DNA of 37,932 nt from Flavobacterium sp. (GTDB lineage Bacteria; Bacteroidota; Bacteroidia; Flavobacteriales; Flavobacteriaceae). The notes below the pieces were generated by a model that did no database searches, was not told the DNA's origin, and saw nothing but the letters and a program-made list of their open reading frames with translations. How positions within the stretch are numbered: position 1 is the first letter of the stretch; each line of letters starts with the position of its first letter. The position numbers were made by a program, and so were the translations under genes. This document shows positions 31,777 through 37,932 of the stretch, piece by piece. The DNA lies in the NCBI GenBank assembly GCA_030153045.1, contig JASLID010000050.1, positions 1 through 37,932 on the forward strand, read 5' to 3'.

Positions 31777-32478
31777 TTATTCTTCTCCTATTGTATTATA
31801 ATGTTCAGAAATGTCTAATTCACCAAGTTTAAGTAATCCTGATTTTTCAATATTTGAAATTTTATGTTGTGAACTTTTCCCATTAATTATTTCATAGACG
31901 TCTTGTTTTCTTGTCAAATAATTTATCTCTTTAATGTATTCGCCATCATGTGAAATATCATAAGAAATCTCTTCGTATCCTATTAAAAACCAATCATTAT
32001 CTTGATACCTAAAATAATATGACAATGAAGATCGATACGTTCCTCCTGTAGAAAAGGATAATTTCAATGTGTTTTTCCTGATTCCAATTTCATCGAAAGC
32101 ATCTGATCCTTGAATACCCCAATTACACTTTCCAAATACTTTGGAGGTTTTATAATTTGTCTTTTCCGCTCCGTTTTTTAATCCAAATTTTATGATTAAT
32201 TCCTTTTTATGAAATGGTTCGCTCATACATTCATCTTCTTTTGGAATAGTTTCTCTATTCTCTTGAATTACATAAGCTTTATCAATAATATTATCGTTAT
32301 TAAAATCTGTTGAGCATGACCCAACTATTTCCCATCCTACAGGAGGGAAATTTTCACCAATATTCTTAATATTTATTTCAGTGTCTTTTTTTTCTGAATA
32401 CTTGTTTTCAGAATCTTTACTTTTAGAACAACTTATCGTAATTCCAAAAGAAATTAGAAGGAGTAATTTATATTTCAT
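31777..32478 (-). CDS. Lipoprotein of unknown function
   Basis: 233 aa from ATG 32478; the frame is open to 32532, but MKYKLLLLISFGITISCSKS is a proper lipoprotein signal with lipobox TISC and the longer start has none. The body begins with a charged linker and then GWEIVGSCSTDFNNDNIIDK, a Ca-loop-like DFNNDNIID motif seen in FG-GAP/VCBS-type proteins. A beta-rich domain follows (KNTLKLSFSTGGTYRSSLSY, YFRYQDNDWFLIGYEEISYD). No enzyme motif is seen. It is a single gene with a promoter in the GH25 3' flank and ends at element C, fitting a cassette. Confidence 0.75.
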   Translation of the reverse strand: MKYKLLLLISFGITISCSKSKDSENKYSEKKDTEINIKNIGENFPPVGWEIVGSCSTDFNNDNIIDKAYVIQENRETIPKEDECMSEPFHKKELIIKFGLKNGAEKTNYKTSKVFGKCNWGIQGSDAFDEIGIRKNTLKLSFSTGGTYRSSLSYYFRYQDNDWFLIGYEEISYDISHDGEYIKEINYLTRKQDVYEIINGKSSQHKISNIEKSGLLKLGELDISEHYNTIGEE

Positions 32479-32533
32479 CTCTTTTTTTGTTTTGCTGTTA
32501 ACTTTAAAATATACGAATCTTACACATTCCATA

Positions 32534-32705
32534 CATTTCTCAAATATAAAAATTAACTGTTTACACTTTCTAGTTTCTAGTTTCCTTGTATGAATCTTGA
32601 AAAATCTATGGAGTCTCCATTAAAAACATCAAAATCGTTGGAGTAGGCATCCAAGGAGTAATTAGGATTTTTTTGCCAAATCGACCAAGTTTTATTCTTC
32701 CATAC
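32534..32705. repeat. Direct repeat, copy 2 (inside and after the GH25 gene)
   Basis: The intact counterpart of 27461-27631. It covers the last 43 codons of the GH25 gene (to 32705) and the 43 bp after its stop. The intact reading frame shows this is the original copy. Confidence 0.85.
32541..32548 (-). promoter_or_regulatory. -7 box of the lipoprotein gene
   Basis: The minus strand reads TATATTTG, an exact TAnnTTTG, 62 bp upstream of the lipoprotein start and only 29 bp after the GH25 stop. No terminator separates the two genes. Confidence 0.5.
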
Positions 32706-33335
32706 TACGGGAATTTGTGGGAATGTACCCGGATTGTAATCGGCTATCCACAGGCAATAATTGGCAAATGCGGGATTTGTTATTTGAGAGTTGCCAATGT
32801 TGGTGTCCGTGTATAATATGGGTTTTCGGCCTGTTTTTTGTTCTAGGATGGTTAAAAACTGTAGTAAGTTTTTTTGAATGTCCGCTTTGTTGCATGTTTT
32901 ATCAATACTATTTTCTTCAAAGTCAACAATAGGTGGGAAATCAGTTTTGGATAACGTACCCAGCGTTGCCAAAAAATGTGCTGCCTGTTGTGTCGGATCG
33001 TCGGCACAATGATAAAAATGATAGGCTCCTCGTGTAAATCCCATCTCTTTTATCATCTTCCAGTTGTTTTGAAAATCAGGATCAATAACGGTTACTCCCT
33101 CAGTCGCTTTACAAATGACAAAATCGATCTGATCAATTTTACTATTTAAATAATCAATTTCGTCATTCTGATAGTGTGAAATGTCAATGCCACAAATGAG
33201 TGTGTCTGTAGTTTTCGGATTAGTGAAACTATCATGAAAGAGAGTCGATTTTGGATGTGTATTGTTTTTAGATACAGCTAAGTGTGTGAAAATACTGCTC
33301 ACCAAAATGAAGAATAGATAGAGTTGGGTTTTCAT
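32577..33335 (-). CDS. GH25 family lysozyme
   Basis: 252 aa from ATG 33335; the frame is open to 33389, but MKTQLYLFFILVSSIFTHLA is the signal peptide and the longer start runs through the promoter box at 33366-33373. It is a glycoside hydrolase 25 domain: GIDISHYQ (Asp51), FVICKATEGVTVIDPDF, GAYHFYHCADDPTQQAAHFL, catalytic FPPIVDFEEN with Asp138 and Glu140, KPILYTDTN, and the closing WSIWQKNPNYSLDAYSNDFD. It cleaves the beta-1,4 link between N-acetylmuramic acid and N-acetylglucosamine, probably in the periplasm. A broken second copy of its 3' end lies 5 kb away at 27503-27631. Confidence 0.93.
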   Translation of the reverse strand: MKTQLYLFFILVSSIFTHLAVSKNNTHPKSTLFHDSFTNPKTTDTLICGIDISHYQNDEIDYLNSKIDQIDFVICKATEGVTVIDPDFQNNWKMIKEMGFTRGAYHFYHCADDPTQQAAHFLATLGTLSKTDFPPIVDFEENSIDKTCNKADIQKNLLQFLTILEQKTGRKPILYTDTNIGNSQITNPAFANYCLWIADYNPGTFPQIPVVWKNKTWSIWQKNPNYSLDAYSNDFDVFNGDSIDFSRFIQGN

Positions 33336-33365
33336 AGAATTGAAATTTTTGTAAGAAAAATTTCT

Positions 33366-33373
33366 CAAATATA
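33366..33373 (-). promoter_or_regulatory. -7 box of the GH25 gene
   Basis: The minus strand reads TATATTTG, 31 bp before the start. Its -33 region falls inside the terminator hairpin 33377-33407 of the previous gene, so terminator and promoter overlap. Confidence 0.5.
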
Positions 33374-33376
33374 AAA

Positions 33377-33407
33377 AATCCTCAATCATTTTTAGTGATT
33401 GAGGATT
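33377..33407 (-). terminator. Terminator of the small basic protein gene
   Basis: AATCCTCAATCA (33377-33388) pairs perfectly with TGATTGAGGATT (33396-33407), loop 7 nt, T-tract on the minus strand. Confidence 0.85.
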
Positions 33408-33416
33408 GAAATAAAT

Positions 33417-33527
33417 TTAATCTCTTTTAGGATTGTTTTTCTTTTCTCTCTTTTCTTCCTTTTTTTCTTTTGCGGTTTTAAGAGGTTCTTTTTTGCCCGC
33501 TTTCTTTGTATCTAGACTTTTTGACAT
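33417..33527 (-). CDS. Small lysine-rich protein
   Basis: 36 aa from ATG 33527: MSKSLDTKKAGKKEPLKTAK, then EKKEEKREKKNNPKRD. A longer frame to 33599 exists, but the conserved-looking part starts at MSKS; residues before it read like leader sequence. More than a third of residues are Lys or Arg, with no hydrophobic core, so it is likely disordered and could bind nucleic acid or ribosomes. Similar tiny MSKS..TKK proteins occur in Flavobacteria from memory, which supports a real gene. It is a single-gene unit with its own terminator. Confidence 0.6.
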   Translation of the reverse strand: MSKSLDTKKAGKKEPLKTAKEKKEEKREKKNNPKRD

Positions 33528-33603
33528 GATGTGTTCATTTTGAGTTACTGCGCAATATTTGTCTAGTAAAGGTAGGTCTTTTTTAACCGCGTGGGACATA
33601 AAA

Positions 33604-33634
33604 AATCCCCAGCTACTTTTGGTAACTGGGGATT
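33604..33634 (-). terminator. Terminator of the AraC-type gene
   Basis: AATCCCCAG (33604-33612) pairs with CTGGGGATT (33626-33634), with further TAC/GTA pairing inside. Very similar to the secA terminator at 34375-34404. Confidence 0.85.
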
Positions 33635-33655
33635 GTATGGAATGAGTTTGAAATA

Positions 33656-34219
33656 CTACAAATCTTCCAACTGAATGCGCTTTTTAAATTTTTTCAGTTG
33701 TTTAAAATAAGTAGGGGTGAGTCCGGTTACTTTTTTAAACTGATGCGATAAGTGAGCCACACTGCTGTATTCTAATACATGGCTAATTTCGGTGAGTGAT
33801 AATTCATCATATAAAAGAAGCTCTTTGACACGTTCAATTTTGTTTATAATGATATAATTGACGATTGTGGTTCCTGTTACTTCTGAAAAAAGACACGCAA
33901 GATGATTGTAATTATAATCCAATTCTTCACTCAAATAATCGGAGAAATTTACTTTAGGGTACTTTTCGGAATAATGAATTAATTCAATAATTATAGTCTT
34001 AACTTTTTCAATAAGCATGGATTTTTTATCATCCATTAATTCCAATCCTTTTTTTAATAACCCTATTCGTAATAATTCTCGATGCTCTCCACTAATATTT
34101 TTTTTAAGCGAGACTTCTCCTAACTCAATGGTGTGGTAAGTTAGTTTTAGTTTTTTTAGTTCTTCTTGCACAGCTATTTTGCAACGAAGCGAAACCATGT
34201 ATTTGATGTGGATTTTCAA
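33656..34219 (-). CDS. AraC family transcriptional regulator
   Basis: 187 aa. The C-terminal half is an AraC-type double HTH: FSDYLSEELDYNYNHLACLF, then RVKELLLYDELSLTEISHVL and EYSSVAHLSHQFKKVTGLTP ending TYFKQLKKF. The N-terminal 85 residues (IHIKYMVSLRCKIAVQEELK, KLKLTYHTIELGEVSLKKNI) are a short module seen in Bacteroidota AraC proteins instead of a cupin. The predicted start is TTG 34219, since an in-frame stop lies 8 codons upstream with no ATG between; the first ATG (34198) would cut into the IKYMVSLRCK motif. Target genes are unknown. Confidence 0.87.
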   Translation of the reverse strand: MKIHIKYMVSLRCKIAVQEELKKLKLTYHTIELGEVSLKKNISGEHRELLRIGLLKKGLELMDDKKSMLIEKVKTIIIELIHYSEKYPKVNFSDYLSEELDYNYNHLACLFSEVTGTTIVNYIIINKIERVKELLLYDELSLTEISHVLEYSSVAHLSHQFKKVTGLTPTYFKQLKKFKKRIQLEDL

Positions 34220-34374
34220 TAGGAATGTGTATTTATTTTGTTATGAAGAAAGTTGTTCTATTTCAAGTAAAGGTATGTTATTTGACGGCGCAAATGTAAT
34301 TTACTTTATTAGTGACGTATTTATATATTTTTATTTACTATTTATATATTTCACGGGTTTAAATAGTATAAAAA

Positions 34375-34404
34375 AATCCCCAACTGTTTTACCAATTGGG
34401 GATT
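34375..34404 (-). terminator. secA terminator
   Basis: AATCCCCAA (34375-34383) pairs perfectly with TTGGGGATT (34396-34404); T-rich tract on the minus strand after it. Confidence 0.85.
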
Positions 34405-34434
34405 ATCTTCTTTCGGATTCAACTGAATACTTTT

Positions 34435-37400
34435 TTATTCATTCACCAAAACCCATTCGCCAGAAGCTAACATGCTTTCGGCTTTTTTGTATTTCATCGT
34501 TTCCGATTTTCCGCTCATCACATGTTTGATGGTTACGTTGTCGTTACGGTTAATTTTTGGAGCATCACGCGTGATAGTTTCAGTGACATGACGTTGTTGC
34601 GTCTGACCAGCTTCGTGATTGCGTTCTGCAATTTCGTCACTGTTTAGTACTTCTTCTTTACTTTCAATATAATTTTCTTTCGTACGAACTTCTCTTGCTT
34701 CTTGGATGTTGTTTTCTTGTTGTGGTAAATCACCTTTAAACAAGAACGAAATTACTTCTTTATTGATGTTGTCCAACATGGCTTTAAACAAGTTGAAGGC
34801 TTCAAATTTGTAAATTAGTAATGGATCTTTTTGCTCGTGAACGGCTAATTGAACTGATTGTTTCAACTCGTCCATTTTACGCAAGTGTTTTTTCCAAGCT
34901 TCATCTACAATCGCTAACGTGATGTTTTTTTCAAAGTCAGCTACCAATTGTTTTCCTTGAGTTTCGTAGGCTTTTTTCAAATCGGTAACCACATTAAGTG
35001 ATTTAATACCATCTGTAAAAGGAACAATAATACGCTCAAAACGGTTGTTTGGATTTTCATACACATTGCTAATGATTGGCAAAGATTCTAATGCGTTTCT
35101 TTCTGTTTTTTCACTATAATGTTGTAAAGCTACTTTGTATACTTTTCCAGTTAATTCTATTTCATTCAGTTTTGAAAATTCTGCTTCAGAAACTGGAGAA
35201 GTGATAGACAAACTACGAATCAATTCGAATTCGAAATTTTTGAAATCGTTTGTCAATTTATTTTTCTCCACAATGACTTCACAAGTGTCGTACATCATGT
35301 TGGCAATATCTAATTTCAAACGCTCTCCGTGTAAGGCGTGACGACGACGTTTGTACACTACTTCACGTTGTGCGTTCATAACATCATCATATTCTAGCAA
35401 ACGCTTACGAGTACCAAAATTATTTTCTTCTACTTTTTTCTGTGCTCTTTCGATAGATTTTGTCATCATCGAGTGTTGAATCACTTCACCTTCTTTTAGT
35501 CCCATTCTGTCCATGACTTTCGCCACTCTGTCAGAACCAAACAAACGCATCAAGTTATCTTCCAAAGACACATAAAATTGTGAACTTCCTGGATCTCCCT
35601 GACGACCAGCACGACCACGCAACTGACGGTCTACACGACGTGAATCGTGACGCTCCGTACCAATGATTGCTAAACCACCTGCCGCTTTTACTTCAGGAGT
35701 CAGTTTAATATCGGTACCACGACCTGCCATATTGGTTGCAATGGTTACTACTCCAGGTTTACCAGCTTCCTCAACGATTTGTGCTTCCTGCTTGTGCATT
35801 TTAGCATTCAATACGTTATGGTTGATGTTTCTCATTTTCAACATTCGGCTCAACAATTCAGAAATCTCAACCGATGTTGTTCCGATAAGTACCGGTCTTC
35901 CTGCTTGAGAAAGTTCCACTACATCTTCGATAACAGCGTTGAATTTCTCACGAACCGAACGGTAAATTAAATCTTCTTTATCAATACGTGAAATTCCTCT
36001 GTTGGTTGGAATTTCCACTACGTCTAATTTATAAATTTCCCAAAACTCACCAGCTTCAGTAGTTGCTGTTCCAGTCATACCCGCTAATTTGCTGTACATT
36101 CTGAAATAGTTTTGCAATGTTACTGTTGCGTAGGTTTGAGTAGCATCTTCAATTTTTACATTTTCTTTTGCTTCAATTGCTTGGTGTAATCCGTCCGAAT
36201 AACGACGACCATCCATAATACGACCCGTTTGCTCATCAACAATAAGAACTTTGTTCTCCATGATGACATACTCGGTATCTTTTTCGAATAAAGTGTATGC
36301 TTTTAAAAGTTGCGTTAAAGTATGAATACGCTCGCTTTTTACACTAAAGTCTTGGAATAAAACTTCTTTTTGTTCTGCTTCTTCTTCTTTTGAAAGATTT
36401 AGTTTTTCAATACGTGCAATTTCAGTTCCAATGTCTGGTAAGATGAAGAAAGTATCATCAGTGTCTTTAGACATGAGTTCGATTCCGCTATTTGTCAATT
36501 CAACCTGATTGTTTTTCTCTTCGATAACAAAGTATAAAGCCTCATCTACTTTTGGCATCTCACGATTGTTATCAGACATGTATTGATTTTCGGTTTTTTG
36601 AAGCAATTGTTTTACTCCTTCTTCCGATAAAAATTTAATTAAAGCTTTATTTTTAGGTAAGGCTCTGTGCGCTCTTAATAATTGGAATCCACCGTCTTTA
36701 GTGTTTCCTTCTTTGATTAAACGTTTTGCTTCTGTTAAAAATCCGTTAGCCAATTGACGTTGAATATTAACTAAGTTTTCAATTTTTGGTTTCAATTCAT
36801 TGAATTCATGACGGTCTCCATCAGTTACTTGACCAGAAATAATCAATGGTGTACGAGCGTCATCAATTAATACTGAATCGACCTCATCGACAATGGCGAA
36901 GTTGTGTTTTCTTTGAACCAAGTCAGTAGGCGAGTGTGCCATGTTATCACGAAGGTAGTCGAAACCAAATTCGTTGTTTGTTCCGTAAGTAATATCTGCT
37001 TCGTAAGCTTTACGACGTGCATCTGAGTTGGGTTGGTGTAAATCGATACAATCAACAGTCAATCCGTGGAATTCGAATAAAGGTGCTTTCCACGCGCTAT
37101 CACGTTTTGCCAAGTAGTCATTCACGGTTACAAGGTGCACTCCGTTTCCAGTTAAGGCATTTAAGTACAATGGCAATGTAGCCACTAACGTTTTACCTTC
37201 ACCCGTTTGCATTTCCGAAATTTTCCCTTGGTGCAATACGATACCACCTATTAACTGAACGTCATAGTGAATCATGTCCCAAGTAATTTCTTTTCCGGCA
37301 GCGTTCCAAGAGTTAGCCCAAACCGCTGTATCACCCACAATGTTGATGTATGATTTTGTTGCAGAAAGTTCTCTGTCTTTTGGCGTAGCCGAAACAGTAA

Positions 37401-37785
37401 CTTGTGTGTTTTCTTTGAAACGTTTTGCAGTTTCTTTTACTACTGCAAAAGCTTCAGGAAGGATTTCTGCTAATGTTTTTTCTGAAATTTCGTAAGCTTC
37501 TTTTTCTAAAGCATCAATTTGAACATAAATGTCTTCACGAGCATCGATGTCTTCAATAGCTTCTACTTCTAGTTTTAAGCTTTCAATTTTAGCATCTTTT
37601 TCGGCACGAGCCTCTTTGATTCTTTGTTTGAATTCGGCTGTTTTGGCTCTTAGTTCATCGTGAGACAAAGACCCCAAGGCACCTTCTAATGCTTTTATTT
37701 TGGTGATAAGCGGTTGAATTGCTTTGACATCTTTTTGAGATTTGTCGCCTACAAATACTTTTAATATGTTATTTATGAAACTCAT
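34435..37785 (-). CDS. secA: Preprotein translocase ATPase SecA
   Basis: 1116 aa, about 200 longer than E. coli SecA, as is usual in Bacteroidota. Walker A is MQTGEGKTL (192-200) and Walker B/DEAD is IVDEVDSVLIDDARTP (298-313). Other landmarks are the preprotein cross-linking region, motif GTNNEFGFDYLRDN (268-281), TNMAGRGTDI, GTERHDSRRVDRQLRGRAGR and the helical scaffold and wing regions. Extra Glu/Lys-rich insertions lie at about 55-105 and 335-410. The C-terminus ends SGEWVLVNE without the CxCx..CH zinc finger, so SecB binding by that motif is absent. It drives protein export through SecYEG. It stands alone; upstream TAATTTTA is only a weak -7 match. Confidence 0.97.
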   Translation of the reverse strand: MSFINNILKVFVGDKSQKDVKAIQPLITKIKALEGALGSLSHDELRAKTAEFKQRIKEARAEKDAKIESLKLEVEAIEDIDAREDIYVQIDALEKEAYEISEKTLAEILPEAFAVVKETAKRFKENTQVTVSATPKDRELSATKSYINIVGDTAVWANSWNAAGKEITWDMIHYDVQLIGGIVLHQGKISEMQTGEGKTLVATLPLYLNALTGNGVHLVTVNDYLAKRDSAWKAPLFEFHGLTVDCIDLHQPNSDARRKAYEADITYGTNNEFGFDYLRDNMAHSPTDLVQRKHNFAIVDEVDSVLIDDARTPLIISGQVTDGDRHEFNELKPKIENLVNIQRQLANGFLTEAKRLIKEGNTKDGGFQLLRAHRALPKNKALIKFLSEEGVKQLLQKTENQYMSDNNREMPKVDEALYFVIEEKNNQVELTNSGIELMSKDTDDTFFILPDIGTEIARIEKLNLSKEEEAEQKEVLFQDFSVKSERIHTLTQLLKAYTLFEKDTEYVIMENKVLIVDEQTGRIMDGRRYSDGLHQAIEAKENVKIEDATQTYATVTLQNYFRMYSKLAGMTGTATTEAGEFWEIYKLDVVEIPTNRGISRIDKEDLIYRSVREKFNAVIEDVVELSQAGRPVLIGTTSVEISELLSRMLKMRNINHNVLNAKMHKQEAQIVEEAGKPGVVTIATNMAGRGTDIKLTPEVKAAGGLAIIGTERHDSRRVDRQLRGRAGRQGDPGSSQFYVSLEDNLMRLFGSDRVAKVMDRMGLKEGEVIQHSMMTKSIERAQKKVEENNFGTRKRLLEYDDVMNAQREVVYKRRRHALHGERLKLDIANMMYDTCEVIVEKNKLTNDFKNFEFELIRSLSITSPVSEAEFSKLNEIELTGKVYKVALQHYSEKTERNALESLPIISNVYENPNNRFERIIVPFTDGIKSLNVVTDLKKAYETQGKQLVADFEKNITLAIVDEAWKKHLRKMDELKQSVQLAVHEQKDPLLIYKFEAFNLFKAMLDNINKEVISFLFKGDLPQQENNIQEAREVRTKENYIESKEEVLNSDEIAERNHEAGQTQQRHVTETITRDAPKINRNDNVTIKHVMSGKSETMKYKKAESMLASGEWVLVNE

Positions 37786-37825
37786 AATAGGTTTGTTTAT
37801 ATAATGTGTGTAAAATTAACCAAAA

Positions 37826-37850
37826 AAAAAGTCTCATGTAGAGACTTTTT
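37826..37850 (-). terminator. Terminator of the DUF2795 gene
   Basis: AAAAAGTCTC (37826-37835) pairs perfectly with GAGACTTTTT (37841-37850) around a 5-nt loop, 15 bp after the DUF2795 stop, with a T-tract on the minus strand. Confidence 0.85.
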
Positions 37851-37864
37851 AGTAGGTTTTATTG

Positions 37865-37932
37865 CTAATATTCATCCTCGTTCCAAAGATAATCTTCGTC
37901 TGTTGGATAATCAGGCCAAATTTCTTCCATTG
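37865..37932 (-). CDS. DUF2795 family protein, C-terminal end only
   Basis: The minus strand enters from the right edge and reads MEEIWPDYPTDEDYLWNEDE, then Y and a TAG stop at 37865-37867. This acidic tail, EEIWPDYPT.EDY..NEDEY, is the usual end of small DUF2795 proteins encoded next to secA in Flavobacteria. The rest of the gene lies outside the window. Function unknown. Confidence 0.7.
   Translation of the reverse strand, partial: MEEIWPDYPTDEDYLWNEDEY

Noticed and set aside
1..37932. CRISPR arrays, tRNA or rRNA genes, IS transposases
   Set aside because: No regularly spaced repeats, no cloverleaf or rRNA-like sequence and no transposase frame were seen on either strand.

Overview
The window is a chromosomal segment of a low-GC Bacteroidota bacterium, almost certainly a Flavobacteriaceae member close to Flavobacterium. 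Support: T9SS type-B C-terminal sorting signal, OMP_b-brl_3 outer-membrane proteins with a carboxypeptidase-regulatory-like N-terminus, many lipoproteins with relaxed lipoboxes, a long SecA without the C-terminal zinc motif, a DUF2795 tail typical of the family, and repeated TAnnTTTG -7 promoter boxes.

Layout. 1-275: 5' part of a DUF2721 membrane protein. 376-5907: S8 protease, a hairpin-rich 0.58-kb gap, an L,D-transpeptidase-like lipoprotein and htpG. 6083-10838: lipocalin-like lipoprotein + OmpA/glycine-zipper lipoprotein; an ABC ATPase convergent with a TSUP permease; fabH-type KAS III + cyclophilin lipoprotein. 10896-16029: two tandem paralogous outer-membrane beta-barrel proteins. 16244-21025: a giant secreted choice-of-anchor L protein with nine repeat modules and a T9SS signal. 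21240-25601: argS, RDD membrane protein, a DUF1801/YdeI-type protein and pepT.

25.7-33.4 kb is an accessory zone. It holds a secreted NUDIX-like protein with a broken NUDIX box, a translationally coupled pair of unknown genes (soluble + membrane), a VOC/VOC/DoxX/DUF4287 operon divergent from its probable GlxA-type regulator, an XRE-pentapeptide fusion protein, an unknown lipoprotein and a GH25 lysozyme. Three unrelated transcription units in this zone each end in a copy of one palindromic element (A 26345-26480, B 30429-30510, C 31631-31770). This gene-plus-3'-palindrome layout resembles gene cassettes with attC-like sites, but no integrase is in the window. A second copy of the GH25 gene's 3' end, frameshifted, lies at 27461-27631, so the block 27.6-32.6 kb is bracketed by direct repeats. 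The window ends with a small lysine-rich protein, an AraC-type regulator, secA and the 3' end of a DUF2795 gene.

Two separate loci (around the L,D-transpeptidase gene and around the 27.6-32.6 kb block) show the same signature: a duplicated gene 3' end flanking inserted material. The cassette-like palindromes and the unknown coupled pair they delimit are the best candidates for an undescribed system. No rRNA, tRNA, CRISPR array, transposase or integrase was seen. All similarity statements are by eye; no database search was run.
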